A DNA stretch of 64,000 nucleotides from Eubacteriales bacterium (GTDB lineage Bacteria; Bacillota; Clostridia; Christensenellales; Aristaeellaceae), in NCBI GenBank assembly GCA_028705775.1, contig JAQWCW010000011.1, positions 1-64,000 of the forward strand. The letters run 5' to 3'. The notes below the pieces were generated by a model, which saw only the letters and a program-made list of their open reading frames with translations, searched no databases and was not told where the DNA came from. Positions 55,438 through 64,000 of the stretch are shown here, in pieces (position 1 is the first letter of the stretch; every line of letters starts with the position of its first letter). Position numbers and translations under genes: made by a program.

Positions 55438-56394
55438 TTACTCTTTGATGCCCGACGAAGCCATCGTCTCGAGAATCTGACTCTGAGAGCAGATGAAAAT
55501 GACGATAGGAACCAGCATTACGATTACGGTAACGGCAGCTGCCTGACCTGTACGGGCGACGCCGCCTGCCTGAATCTGCTGCAGGGCGTATACGAGGGTT
55601 TTCTTCGCCTCGGAGTAGATAACCGTGGACGCCTTGGCGTTCCAGAGATTCTGCACCGAGAAAATGATAACCGTGAGCCACGCGGGCTTTACGTTCGGCA
55701 TGACTATGCGCCAGAAGATTCTGAACTCGCCTGCGCCGTCTATCTTGGCGGACTCTATGAGCGCCGTCGGTATTCCCTCCATGAACTGCTTCATAAGGAA
55801 CAGCCCAATCGGGGCGGCGAGCGCCGGCAGGATTATCGCCATATAGGTATCGATGATTCCGAGGTTGCTCATGATGATGTAGTTCGGAATTCCGGTAACG
55901 TAGCCGGAGAACATGAGCGCGGTAACAACGATATTGAAGAAAAGCTTTCCGCCCGGGAAATCATACTTCGCAAGCACGAACGCCGCCATGGAGGCGATGA
56001 AAAGGTGACCTGCCGTGCCGATAAGCGTTATCAGACCGGTATTCACGAAGTAGCGGGAGAAGGGAACCCACGACTGACCCATCGTGACGAACAAATCGGA
56101 GAAGTTGTCCATCGTCGGGTGCTGCGGGAAAAGCGTAGGCGGGAAACGGAACAGCTCGTCAAGGGGCTTCAAGGATGACGAAATCGCGAACACAAGCGGG
56201 AACGCCATCATGAGAGCCACTATGGTAAGCATGAAATAGACTCCGAAATCGCCGCCGCGCGAACGGTTAGGCTTGCGGCGATGCGCTATGCTGACCGTCT
56301 TTTGCGCCTTCTGATTGCGCTTGCGGTCCTTGCGGTCGCCGATTGATTCCTTGGGGGCTGCTATCTTTACTTTTGCGGCTGCTGTATTGCTCAT
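55438..56394 (-). CDS. Sugar ABC permease, MalG type (system 1)
   Basis: 318 aa, a long Lys/Arg-rich cytosolic N-terminus (~50 residues) followed by six membrane helices and the EAA loop ALIESAKIDGAGEFRIFWRIVMPNVKPA. It overlaps the partner permease by ATGA. Confidence 0.9.
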   Translation of the reverse strand: MSNTAAAKVKIAAPKESIGDRKDRKRNQKAQKTVSIAHRRKPNRSRGGDFGVYFMLTIVALMMAFPLVFAISSSLKPLDELFRFPPTLFPQHPTMDNFSDLFVTMGQSWVPFSRYFVNTGLITLIGTAGHLFIASMAAFVLAKYDFPGGKLFFNIVVTALMFSGYVTGIPNYIIMSNLGIIDTYMAIILPALAAPIGLFLMKQFMEGIPTALIESAKIDGAGEFRIFWRIVMPNVKPAWLTVIIFSVQNLWNAKASTVIYSEAKKTLVYALQQIQAGGVARTGQAAAVTVIVMLVPIVIFICSQSQILETMASSGIKE

Positions 56395-57326
56395 GTACCC
56401 ACCTTTCTCAGCGCGGACTGGATGATTTTATTGCAGAGAATCATGACCAGGAACAGTAGCGTTGCGATAGCCGATGCGTAACCCATCTCAAAGCGGGAAT
56501 AACCATAGTCAAACAGATGGGTTACGACCGTTCGCGCTGCATAGTCCGTACTTGGATAGCCTGCCAGCGCCATTGTTACGTCGCAGACTCCGAACGCCTG
56601 CGTTATCGACATAACCGCGCCGAACATCAGCATCGGCTTCATCGAGGGCAGCGTTACGAAGTACAGCTCCTGCCAGCGGTTGCGGATACCGTCCACATAG
56701 CCTGCCTCGTAGAGCGCAGGGTCAACGCCCTGCAAGCCGGCTACGAAGGATAGGAAGCCCGTGCCCATTGACATCCACAGTATAACGATTATACACACGG
56801 GGAGGATGTAGGTCGGGTTCGAGAGCCAGAGAACGGGAGCGTCGATAATTCCGAACTCAGTCAGAATCGAGTTGAGGTAGCCGTAAATATCGCCGCGGAA
56901 GATGATGCCGAAGATGTAATATGCGTTTCCGGCGATGGACGGAGCGTAGAAGATAACTACCGCTATCGTCCTCAGCCATCTCGGCAGCTCGTTTATGAAC
57001 CACGCGAATAGGAAGGAAAGCATATATCCGACAGGGCCGGTTACGATAGCTATAATGAAGGTATTCTTCACGGCTGTAAGGAAGATTTCATCCTGAAGAA
57101 TCAGGTTGATATAGTTATCGAAGCCAATGAAGCGAGCCGGCTCAAGGATATTATAGTAGGTGAAGCTGTAATAGATTGAGGTCAGCATCGGCAGGATATA
57201 GAAGGTAAAGAACAGTATCGCGTAGGGCGCGATAAAGAGGTAGCATACCTTCATCCGCTTCGCTTTGTCCCATCCGTAGCGGGCGCGGTCCTTCTTGAGC
57301 TTGACATACTTAGAAAATGTACTCAT
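56391..57326 (-). CDS. Sugar ABC permease, MalF type (system 1)
   Basis: 311 aa from ATG 57326 (GAGGTG upstream). It has six membrane helices and the EAA loop LYEAGYVDGIRNRWQELYFVTLPSMKPM. It starts 8 bp after the large binding protein. Confidence 0.9.
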   Translation of the reverse strand: MSTFSKYVKLKKDRARYGWDKAKRMKVCYLFIAPYAILFFTFYILPMLTSIYYSFTYYNILEPARFIGFDNYINLILQDEIFLTAVKNTFIIAIVTGPVGYMLSFLFAWFINELPRWLRTIAVVIFYAPSIAGNAYYIFGIIFRGDIYGYLNSILTEFGIIDAPVLWLSNPTYILPVCIIVILWMSMGTGFLSFVAGLQGVDPALYEAGYVDGIRNRWQELYFVTLPSMKPMLMFGAVMSITQAFGVCDVTMALAGYPSTDYAARTVVTHLFDYGYSRFEMGYASAIATLLFLVMILCNKIIQSALRKVGT

Positions 57327-57334
57327 CCGACACC

Positions 57335-60250
57335 TCACTCAAGAGGCAGACCGAACTCGGTCCGCTTCTTTTCAATTTCCTCGTTGATGGTTCTCGTGTA
57401 ATTGAGCAGCGTTTCGCGCGCGTCCGTCTTGTCATTGATAACCTTACGGATAGCGTTGGTCATATGCCAGTTCGTATAGTAGCCGCCGGCGATTTCACGA
57501 TAGCCGACAGTCCACTTGCGCTGCTCGGAAAGGGTTTCAATCTGCTCGGCGCTCCAAGCAAGCTGCCTGAAGGCGTTCATGTTAGCGGTGGCATAACGGG
57601 CGCTGGAGCCGAGAACGCTTTCAATTTCGCGTCCGAAGCGAACCTGCGAATCGGTGCTTACCCACCACTTCATGAATTCCCAGCAGTTATTGAGCATTTC
57701 CTCATCCTCGGTCGCAATCATCATGCAGCTCGTGCCCTGCGAATGAACCGAGTGGTCGATATAGGTCTTTCCGTTTGCATCCTGCCTTGCGGTTCCGGGA
57801 ATCAGGGTGAAATCCCAGAGTCCGCGGATTTCAGGCGCGGAAACCATCAGGGTGTTATAGGTCGTATAGTCGAAGACGCCGAGCGGCATTTCGCCGGAAC
57901 GGAAACGGCTTACGAAGTCGAATACCGTAGGCAGACCGTAATCGTTATACAGCGAGGTGTACAGCTCAAACGCGCTTACGCCCGATTCAGAGTCAATAAG
58001 CGTCTTGGTCGCGCGCTCGTCGTACATCGCTCCGCCGTTCTGATAGAGCATAGAATAATACGGCGCGAGGTTCGGCGCGAGAATATCAGGATAAGGAATG
58101 CCGACGGAGAGGTTGTTGCCCTGAATCGTGGGCAGCATCGCTATCAGCTCGTCCCAAGTATTCGGCACGGTGAGCCCAAGCTCGTCAAGAACGTCCTGAC
58201 GGTAGAACAGCACGGAATAGGTCTGCGTTTCAGGCAGTCCGTAAAGCCCTTCGTCAAGCCTCAAGGCGGCATAGGCGCTCGGATTGTAATTTTCAAGAAT
58301 CGCATCGCAGTCGCTGAAGCGGCGCAAATCAACCGCCGCATTGCGCAGCGCGTACTGAACGGGGTTCCATGTGTCGGTCGAAACCACGATGTCGGGGCCG
58401 TTGCCGGCAACGACGGCGCCCAGAAGCGCGGTCGGGTCAACAAGCTTGACGTTTACCTTGATTCCCGAAGCGGGAGTGAAGGAATCGTCAATCATCGTTT
58501 TAAGAATGGTGCTCTGGTCACGGCCGGTCATAATCCACGCGTCGATAACCTCATCGTCGCTTCCGTACACGTCGCCGAGCATATTGTAGTCAACGAAGAA
58601 GGAAGTAAGGCAGGAGCGGATTTCATGCATTGCGCTGTCAAAGAAATTCTCGCTTTCAGCCTGAACCTTCGCGTCAACGCCGCTGAGCACGATGTAGTCA
58701 ACGTCAAGGCGCATCTGGCTCATGTTCTGCATCGCAGTTCCGAGAGCCGTGATGTTATCCTTGAAGTTGGTGAAGGAGCGGGTGATGCGGTCGTTGTTTT
58801 CAACGAACTGCTCAAGCTGAACGGCAAGCGTCTGCGCAACGGCAATACGGTCGCTCTTCTGACCCGTGCAGGCAACGGTGCGGTCAACCAGATTGTAAAG
58901 GCGCTTGCTTTCAAGCTCCATCGCGTCGATAACCTCGGGATAGACGCCGATGATGTTGTAATCACGGAATCTGTCCGGATTGACGCCGGTAAGAATCAGA
59001 ACCTTGCGGTAGATTTGGTTGAGGCGGTAGATGGAATCCTCCATCTCCTTGAGGATGTCGCCCATCTCGCCGAGGGTGGTCTCAAGGCGTACACGGTGAG
59101 TGCCCTTCTTGAGATAGAACTGATAGGGAGTTCCCTCCTCGTCGGAAAGGGTCATCATGTTCCACTGGTTCGCATAGAAGAAGGTCAGCGTTTTTGCTTC
59201 CTCGAAGGGAATGTCGCCGTCGATGTACAGCGAACGGCAGGAAAGACCGCCGCGCTGATAATTCTGGCGCGCCTTGATGGTTAGATTATAGAAGCCGTCC
59301 TCGGGCGCTTCCACTTCCCACTCTATCCACTGCCCCGGCAGATTCCACGCCGTGCCGCCGATATAGTTGAGAATCGTGTTCCTTACGCTGTAAGGACGGG
59401 TGGCAGCCGAGGAGCGGTCATACCTTGCGTACAGCGAGGTGGAGGAGCGAAGGTCGGAATCCTCGCCCTGAACTATCTCGATGTAATTCTTCGCATCGGC
59501 GCTCATTTCGGCTTCGGGCTGAGCGGCGCGGTAATCAGCATAGCTGCTTTCCGTGAGAATCGGCATGACCGATATCCCGCGGATAATCACCGGCTCGTTT
59601 ACAGCCGTGAGGGAGACGGTATTTTCGCCCTCATTAAAGTAGAAGCGATACGGCTCGACGACGTAGCCCATAGCGTCGCGGCAGTAAGCAGATTGAGGCT
59701 CAAAGCGCTCAACCTGCGACGGGCGTACATCGTTGCCCTGATTGTCCTTGCGAACTTCGCCGCCATCCGTCCAAAGACGGGTGAACACCATCGTGTCGGC
59801 GCCCGCAAAAGGAACCTTACCGTTAATCATCAGCGAGCGTTCAATGTCAACGCCGCGCGAAGGAACGGTAAGATAGTCAATCATGATATTGTAAAGACCG
59901 GCCTTAGGAAGCGTTACCTTCCATTCCGCAACCGAGTTCACGTCGGTATACACGGCCTGCGTCCCGTCCTCCATCGCGCGGACTTCCACACCCGCAGACG
60001 GCGAAACGCCAAGGACGTCGACAACGGCGCCCTCAGTCGGTCTTTCCAGAGAGCCATAGCTCTCCAGATAGTGGGTATAGGTGTCTCTGCGGCCGATACC
60101 TGTTACGTCGGTCGCAAGGTCTACCCCCTCGTATTTGTTCCCGTAGTTCTCTGTCCCACCCGACAGCAGTATCCACAAGGCGAATAATAGCACTACGCCA
60201 AGGAAAATGAGCAGAGTGCGCAGCCACTTCCTCTTCATGTAAGCGGTCAT
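57335..60250 (-). CDS. 971-aa membrane-anchored multidomain solute-binding protein
   Basis: An unusually large binding protein. It has an N-terminal anchor (about 9-30), then two jelly-roll-like carbohydrate-binding modules with similar text (about 90-235: WKVTLPKAGLYNIMIDYLTVP...SLMINGKVPF...FYFNEGENTVSLTAV; about 300-395: WEVEAPEDGFYNLTIKARQN...SLYIDGDIPF...FYLKKGTHRVRLET), a helical segment (about 400-550) and a family-1 solute-binding domain (about 560-940, GPDIVVSTDTWNPVQYALRN, RRFS, ETQTYSVLFYRQDVLDELGL). Typical binding proteins are 400-550 aa lipoproteins. The start at 60250 has GGGGGAGG very close, and ATG 60238 is the alternative. It is first in the operon. Confidence 0.82.
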   Translation of the reverse strand: MTAYMKRKWLRTLLIFLGVVLLFALWILLSGGTENYGNKYEGVDLATDVTGIGRRDTYTHYLESYGSLERPTEGAVVDVLGVSPSAGVEVRAMEDGTQAVYTDVNSVAEWKVTLPKAGLYNIMIDYLTVPSRGVDIERSLMINGKVPFAGADTMVFTRLWTDGGEVRKDNQGNDVRPSQVERFEPQSAYCRDAMGYVVEPYRFYFNEGENTVSLTAVNEPVIIRGISVMPILTESSYADYRAAQPEAEMSADAKNYIEIVQGEDSDLRSSTSLYARYDRSSAATRPYSVRNTILNYIGGTAWNLPGQWIEWEVEAPEDGFYNLTIKARQNYQRGGLSCRSLYIDGDIPFEEAKTLTFFYANQWNMMTLSDEEGTPYQFYLKKGTHRVRLETTLGEMGDILKEMEDSIYRLNQIYRKVLILTGVNPDRFRDYNIIGVYPEVIDAMELESKRLYNLVDRTVACTGQKSDRIAVAQTLAVQLEQFVENNDRITRSFTNFKDNITALGTAMQNMSQMRLDVDYIVLSGVDAKVQAESENFFDSAMHEIRSCLTSFFVDYNMLGDVYGSDDEVIDAWIMTGRDQSTILKTMIDDSFTPASGIKVNVKLVDPTALLGAVVAGNGPDIVVSTDTWNPVQYALRNAAVDLRRFSDCDAILENYNPSAYAALRLDEGLYGLPETQTYSVLFYRQDVLDELGLTVPNTWDELIAMLPTIQGNNLSVGIPYPDILAPNLAPYYSMLYQNGGAMYDERATKTLIDSESGVSAFELYTSLYNDYGLPTVFDFVSRFRSGEMPLGVFDYTTYNTLMVSAPEIRGLWDFTLIPGTARQDANGKTYIDHSVHSQGTSCMMIATEDEEMLNNCWEFMKWWVSTDSQVRFGREIESVLGSSARYATANMNAFRQLAWSAEQIETLSEQRKWTVGYREIAGGYYTNWHMTNAIRKVINDKTDARETLLNYTRTINEEIEKKRTEFGLPLE

Positions 60251-60550
60251 TCCTCCCCCGAACGGGCGTATGCCCGATTCGTTCTTTCGCCACCAGCGGG
60301 ATTCCGCCGGATGATGCCCGCGGAAAATGCAGTGGATTCATTATGGAGCGCGCGCTTTTTTCGTACGCAGCACACAGCTTCACACAATGATGCTTTTTGA
60401 TATGTGCCCATTATACATAGACAATATAAAGGGTACAGCTCAAAAATTGCTTTTTACCGTCTGTTCCTTGCCATTTTCGCGGGATTTACAATTAAAAGAC
60501 AAAGTACGCGGCAACTTACTTAATGCGAACGTAACTTTATTCTTTTCTAT

Positions 60551-60579
60551 AAATTATACCTAAACAGCCCGATTGTCAA
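60551..60579 (-). promoter_or_regulatory. Promoter of the nine-gene sugar locus
   Basis: On the - strand consensus TTGACA (60579-60574), then TATAAT (60558-60553) at a short 15-bp spacing, or TAATTT (60556-60551) at 17 bp. The sub-optimal spacing suggests dependence on an activator. Confidence 0.55.
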
Positions 60580-60678
60580 CAGGTAATATTGACGAATCTC
60601 CAAATTAAATGGATAAAATCAAACCAGAAAAGTCATATATATCAACGCTTTTAATTCATTTCACCTCCGAAGAAAATA

Positions 60679-60703
60679 CTTAATTTACTTAACTAAAATT
60701 AAG
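60679..60703. promoter_or_regulatory. Inverted repeat upstream of the sugar-locus promoter
   Basis: CTTAATTT (60679-60686) and AAAATTAAG (60695-60703) flank 8 bp. It is centred about 115 bp upstream of the - strand promoter. It differs from the operator at 48684-48714. Operator candidate only. Confidence 0.35.
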
Positions 60704-60796
60704 CAAACTCATCATAAACGTCGAATCAGGTCGAATTGTCGCCGCAAAAACTGCGAACCCGACGCGCACGTTTTGATGTATAGCCGTCATACACAT

Positions 60797-60864
60797 ATAT
60801 AAACGAACACGCGTTCCTACGCTGCGCGCTCTGCATTTACCTTGACAAACACACGCGTTTATAT
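60797..60864. promoter_or_regulatory. argC control region: TTGACA and 9-bp inverted repeat
   Basis: ATATAAACG (60797-60805) and CGTTTATAT (60856-60864) are perfect 9-bp arms 50 bp apart, each next to ACACGCG. TTGACA (60842-60847) lies between them with a weak CAAAAT (60865-60870) at 17 bp. The symmetric sites could be bound by ArgR (encoded at 5107) or bracket a DNA loop. This is unproven. Confidence 0.35.
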
Positions 60865-60926
60865 CAAAATGCAAGGGTATACCGCGGATATAACGCGGCA
60901 AGATAAGGAATTGCGGAGGCAGCAGG

Positions 60927-61868
60927 ATGGTAAAAGTGTATGTGGACGGTCAAGCCGGTACAACCGGTCTGAAAATATTTGAGCGCCTTAGCGCGCGCAG
61001 CGACGTAACAATAATGAGAATCCCCGATGAAAAGCGCAAGGACGCCGCCGCGCGGAGCGAAATGCTGAACTCGGCGGACGTTGTTTTCCTCTGCCTGCCC
61101 GATGACGCGGCGCGCGAGGCCGTATCAATGATTCGCAGCGGCAGCGTACGCGTTATCGACGCGTCGACCGCGCACAGAACGAATCCCGATTTCGATTACG
61201 GCTTTCCGGAGCTGTCTACCGAGCGCCGCGCCAATATAATAGGAAGTAAACGCGTAGCCGTTCCCGGCTGTCACGCGAGCGGGTTTATATCGCTCGTCTA
61301 TCCTCTTACCGCGTCGGGCGCTCTTGATAAATCCGAAAGGCTCTCAGCGCACAGCATAACCGGCTATTCCGGCGGCGGCAGGAAGATGATTGAGGAATAC
61401 GAAAACCCGCAAAGGGACAAGGCATATTCCGGAACGCGCATATACTCGCTGGGGCTTTCCCACAAGCATCTGCCCGAAATGGCGTATGTGACGGGGCTTT
61501 TGAATCCCCCAATCTTTGACCCGATTCTAGGCGATTATTACGAGGGAATGCTCGTGTCTGTTCCCCTCTCATCCGGTCAGCTGGGCGGAAGAAGCGCCGA
61601 GCAGATTCATGAAATCTACGCAAAGCATTATGAAGGAAGCCGCTTTGTAAAGGTTATGCCGCTCGGCGAGATTCCGGACGGCGGCCGCCTTGACCCGCAG
61701 GCGCTCAACGGAACGAACGAAATGCAGATTTTTGTATTCGCAAACGGCGATGATATGCTGCTTGTGTCCCGCTTTGACAACCTTGGCAAGGGCGCGTCGG
61801 GCGCGGCAGTTCAATGCTTCAACCTGATGACGGGCGCTAAAGAGGACGAGGGGCTGACAATATGCTGA
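60927..61868 (+). CDS. argC: N-acetyl-gamma-glutamyl-phosphate reductase (type 2)
   Basis: 313 aa, third step of arginine synthesis. VKVYVDGQAGTTGLKIFERL is the N-terminal NADP motif of the shorter type 2 ArgC. The catalytic Cys is in VAVPGCHASGFISLVYPL, and SGLGHKHLPEMAYV-like SLGLSHKHLPEMAYVTGL and GANEMQIFVF-like GTNEMQIFVF follow. No other arg gene adjoins it. The ribosome site is GGAGGCAGCAGG. It overlaps the next gene by 7 nt. Confidence 0.93.
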   Translation: MVKVYVDGQAGTTGLKIFERLSARSDVTIMRIPDEKRKDAAARSEMLNSADVVFLCLPDDAAREAVSMIRSGSVRVIDASTAHRTNPDFDYGFPELSTERRANIIGSKRVAVPGCHASGFISLVYPLTASGALDKSERLSAHSITGYSGGGRKMIEEYENPQRDKAYSGTRIYSLGLSHKHLPEMAYVTGLLNPPIFDPILGDYYEGMLVSVPLSSGQLGGRSAEQIHEIYAKHYEGSRFVKVMPLGEIPDGGRLDPQALNGTNEMQIFVFANGDDMLLVSRFDNLGKGASGAAVQCFNLMTGAKEDEGLTIC

Positions 61869-63214
61869 AAAAGAACGACATCGTAGAGCTTCAGGTTGAG
61901 CGCTTCGGCAACGACGGCGAGGGAGTATGCCGCGCGGACGGAATGGCGGTATTCGTTCCGCTTGCCCTGCCCGGCGAAAAGCTTCTCGCGCGAATAGTCA
62001 AGGCGCAGAAAACCTATGCCTACGGAAAGCTTGAGGAAATCATCAGCGCAAATCCGCAGCGCGCGGTTTCCCCCTGCCCCTCCTTCCCCCGCTGCGGCGG
62101 CTGCGCGCACCTTCATATGGACTACGCGCTGTCCCTTGAATGCAAAAGAGAGAAAATCGAATCAGCCCTTAGGCGTATAGGCGGCTTTGAGGACGCGTCT
62201 GTTCCGCCGGTCATCGGCGCGGAGAATCCGTACCATTACCGCAACAAGGCGGCGCTTCCCGTTATCCGCGATGAAAGCGGGCGATTCAGGGCGGGCTTTT
62301 ACGCTCAGCGCTCGCACAGGCTGATTGCAACCGACAGCTGCCTTCTTGAAAGAAAAGAGCTGCTTCTGGCGCAGGAGGCGCTGCTTCAGGAGCTGTCTGC
62401 GCAGACGCTTACAGCATATAATGAAGAAACAGGCGAGGGGCTTATCCGCCATCTGGTTCTGAGGCAGACGAGAAGCGGCGAGGTAATGGCGGTTATCGTT
62501 GTAAACGGCGGGCGGCTTCCCGCCGCAAAGCTTGTCTGGGAAAGTGCGGTTTCGCGCTGCCAGAAGCTCGTAAGCCTTTATATAAACATAAACACCGAAA
62601 GCACCAACGCCATCTTCGGTAAAAAGAGCCAACTCCTTTACGGAAAAGCGGCGCTTTCGGACACGCTCTGCGGCTTTGAATACGAAATTTCTCCGCAGGC
62701 ATTCTTTCAGGTTCATCCCGAGCAGACCGAAAAGCTGTATCAGACGGCGGTTGATTTCTGCGAGCCAAACAAGGGCGAAAGAATTTTCGATTTGTATTCA
62801 GGCGCGGGAACGATTACGCTGCCGCTTGCCGCGCGCGCCGGAAGCGTTACGGGAATCGAAATTGTTCCCGAAGCTGTTGAAAACGCAAAGGAAAACGCAA
62901 AGCGCAACGGAATAACGAACGCAGACTTCGTCTGCGGCGCCGCCGAGGACGTATTCCCAAGGCTCTGCGCGCGCGGAGAAAAGCCCGACACCATCCTGCT
63001 CGACCCGCCGCGCAAGGGCGCCGAGCCTTCCGCAATCAAGGCGATTATTGACGCGTCGCCCAAAAAGGTGGTCTATGTGAGCTGCGACCCCGCAACTCAG
63101 GCGCGCGATTTGAAGCTTCTTGGCGAGGGCGGCTACCGTCTTGTAAAAACGCAGGGCGTTGATATGTTCTGCTGGTGCGCAGGCGTGGAGAACGTAGCGC
63201 TGATGATGAAATGA
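61862..63214 (+). CDS. rlmD: RlmD/RumA-type 23S rRNA (uracil-5-)-methyltransferase
   Basis: 450 aa. A TRAM domain (about 5-58) is followed by the 4Fe-4S cluster CPSFPRCGGCAHLH (the fourth Cys is further on, in TDSCLLERK), the PQAFFQVH segment and the SAM motif FDLYSGAGTITLPLA. The catalytic Cys is in VYVSCDPATQARDL and the DPPRKGAEP motif is present. It methylates U1939 or U747-type uridines of 23S rRNA. The exact site cannot be read from sequence. Many Firmicutes carry several paralogues. Confidence 0.92.
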   Translation: MLKKNDIVELQVERFGNDGEGVCRADGMAVFVPLALPGEKLLARIVKAQKTYAYGKLEEIISANPQRAVSPCPSFPRCGGCAHLHMDYALSLECKREKIESALRRIGGFEDASVPPVIGAENPYHYRNKAALPVIRDESGRFRAGFYAQRSHRLIATDSCLLERKELLLAQEALLQELSAQTLTAYNEETGEGLIRHLVLRQTRSGEVMAVIVVNGGRLPAAKLVWESAVSRCQKLVSLYININTESTNAIFGKKSQLLYGKAALSDTLCGFEYEISPQAFFQVHPEQTEKLYQTAVDFCEPNKGERIFDLYSGAGTITLPLAARAGSVTGIEIVPEAVENAKENAKRNGITNADFVCGAAEDVFPRLCARGEKPDTILLDPPRKGAEPSAIKAIIDASPKKVVYVSCDPATQARDLKLLGEGGYRLVKTQGVDMFCWCAGVENVALMMK

Positions 63215-63651
63215 CGCTTTTTGTTGACGCGGACGCCTGCCCCGTAACCCATATAGCGACGGACGAGGCGCGGAGGGCGGGGATTCCGGCGGTATGGGTT
63301 TGCGACTGGGCGCACGAAATGCGAGACGATTACGCAAGGGTAATCACCGTTTCGCAGGGCGCGGACAGCGCAGACCTTAAAATCGCAAATATGCTTGCGC
63401 GCGGCGATATCCTTGTAACGCAAGACTATGCGCTGGCGGCGCTCGCGCTCGGCAAGGGCGCGCTTGCCATTGACCAGAACGGGCGCGAATACACAAACGA
63501 CAACATCGACGGGCTGCTGATGATGCGTCATGAAAACGCGAAAACACGCAGAAACGGCGGGAGAACGAAAGGCCCGAAAAAGCGCGAGGCTCAGGCGGAC
63601 GAGGATTTCAGGCGCGCGCTTCAGGGGCTTATAGGTGAAAAAAGAGCATGA
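63211..63651 (+). CDS. YaiI/YqxD family protein (UPF0178)
   Basis: 146 aa from ATG 63211, which overlaps the previous stop (ATGA). The longer frame from 63175 is inside rlmD. The N-terminal TLFVDADACPVTHIATDEARR and the VTVSQGADSADLKIANMLARGDILVTQDYALAALAL core define the family, with a PIN-like/NYN-like acidic centre (D4, D6, D48-equivalent). The predicted nuclease-like role is not proven. The basic C-terminus is RNA-binding-like. Confidence 0.9.
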   Translation: MTLFVDADACPVTHIATDEARRAGIPAVWVCDWAHEMRDDYARVITVSQGADSADLKIANMLARGDILVTQDYALAALALGKGALAIDQNGREYTNDNIDGLLMMRHENAKTRRNGGRTKGPKKREAQADEDFRRALQGLIGEKRA

Positions 63652-64000
63652 TAACAACAAGATTCGCTGTAAAAAGCGATACGGATTTCTGGTTTTCGCT
63701 TGACGCGCATCTCCAAATGGACGAGCTGAAGCGAAAAATACGCGACAATATGGCGTATATAATCGAAGAAAACGGCGAGCCGATTGGCATAATGCGCTAT
63801 AATCTTTTCTGGGACAGCATTCCTTTCCTGACGCTGATTTATCTGCGCGGCGACAAGCGCGGAATCGGCGCGGGAAGGACTGCCGTCGAAAGATGGGAAA
63901 GCGACATGAAAAAGGCAAATTACGGGCTTTTGATGACGTCTACTCAGGCGGACGAGCAGGCGCAGTATTTTTACAGAAAGCTCGGCTTCAAGGATATCGG
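63648..64000 (+). CDS. GNAT acetyltransferase, cut by the window end
   Basis: At least 117 codons from ATG 63648 (ATGA overlap with the preceding gene). TRFAVKSDTDFWFSLD opens the fold, GDKRGIGAGRTAVERWE is the acetyl-CoA loop (RGIGAG) and AQYFYRKLGFKDIG is the usual C-terminal strand-helix, so only the last few residues are missing. Substrate unknown. Fourth gene of the argC unit. Confidence 0.85.
   Translation, partial: MITTRFAVKSDTDFWFSLDAHLQMDELKRKIRDNMAYIIEENGEPIGIMRYNLFWDSIPFLTLIYLRGDKRGIGAGRTAVERWESDMKKANYGLLMTSTQADEQAQYFYRKLGFKDI

Larger units (their letters stand above)
60251..60926. other. AT-rich divergent regulatory region
   Basis: 676 bp with no supported gene, clearly richer in A+T than its flanks between 60400 and 60720. 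It holds the promoter of the - strand sugar locus, several inverted repeats and the leader of argC, listed separately. The ~290-nt stretch between the 60250 start and the promoter is a long leader without a recognised riboswitch. Confidence 0.5.

Noticed and set aside
55412-55681. N-terminal 90 codons of the long NHL-protein frame
   Set aside because: Shadow of the permease gene. The signal peptide and strong ribosome site mark ATG 55411 as the start.
57317-59284. 655-codon + strand frame over the large binding protein
   Set aside because: Antisense shadow of a gene with clear domains. No ribosome site or family match.

Overview
The window looks like a chromosome segment from an anaerobic, low-to-mid GC Gram-positive of the class Clostridia, probably an uncultured gut or rumen lineage. 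This is an inference from gene content: a PyrR-attenuated pyr operon, the clostridial dxs-tlyA-nadK-argR gene order preceded by an OLE RNA, strong purine-rich Shine-Dalgarno sequences, TTG/GTG starts, MsmX-type sugar importers without their own ATPase, and a xylan-end-trimming GH8 enzyme. No rRNA or tRNA gene was found.

Layout. 1-9.9 kb (+): a terminator, a promoter, a ~590-nt structured RNA that I read as OLE RNA, its membrane partner OapA, then dxs, tlyA, nadK, argR, radC, a YdcF-like protein, rsmG, a frameshifted ParB/Noc-like gene and a zinc-ribbon membrane protein. 10-16.2 kb (-): the whole pyrimidine operon pyrR-B-C-F-K-D-E behind a PyrR-responsive attenuator. 16.4-19.3 kb (+): a phosphate-binding-type protein whose two halves are in permuted order, an unidentified structured RNA with a strong terminator, and guaA.

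19.4-25.8 kb is an accessory island of mixed base composition: an orphan RelB/DinJ antitoxin with palindromic operators, an AT-rich beheaded AlwI-type restriction endonuclease fused directly behind its stop codon, a LysR-controlled divergent operon (81-aa protein, flavodoxin-type reductase, exported aldo/keto reductase), a Dam-type adenine methyltransferase and an unknown 165-aa protein. 25.9-37.8 kb holds an Fe-alcohol dehydrogenase, an exported L,D-transpeptidase, an ECF sigma / anti-sigma / exported propeller plus binding-protein operon, a metY-lysA-GH8 operon and an acetyltransferase. 38-44.8 kb has gyrB-gyrA (-) and mnmG (+), followed by a 54-aa membrane protein that falls below usual ORF cut-offs.

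45-60.3 kb (-) holds an alpha/beta hydrolase, a 0.7-kb non-coding stretch with two unrelated minisatellites, and a nine-gene carbohydrate locus. That locus has two binding proteins (one a 971-aa membrane-anchored multidomain protein), four permeases, an NHL-propeller protein, a YIP1 membrane protein and a DUF5696 TIM-barrel-like protein. It has no ATPase and is the strongest candidate for an incompletely described system. 60.9-64 kb (+) is argC, an RlmD-type 23S rRNA methyltransferase, a YaiI/YqxD protein and a GNAT acetyltransferase cut by the window end.

Recurring theme: at least six promoters on both strands share an extended -10 element close to TGCTATAAT, which is useful for reading transcription units here.
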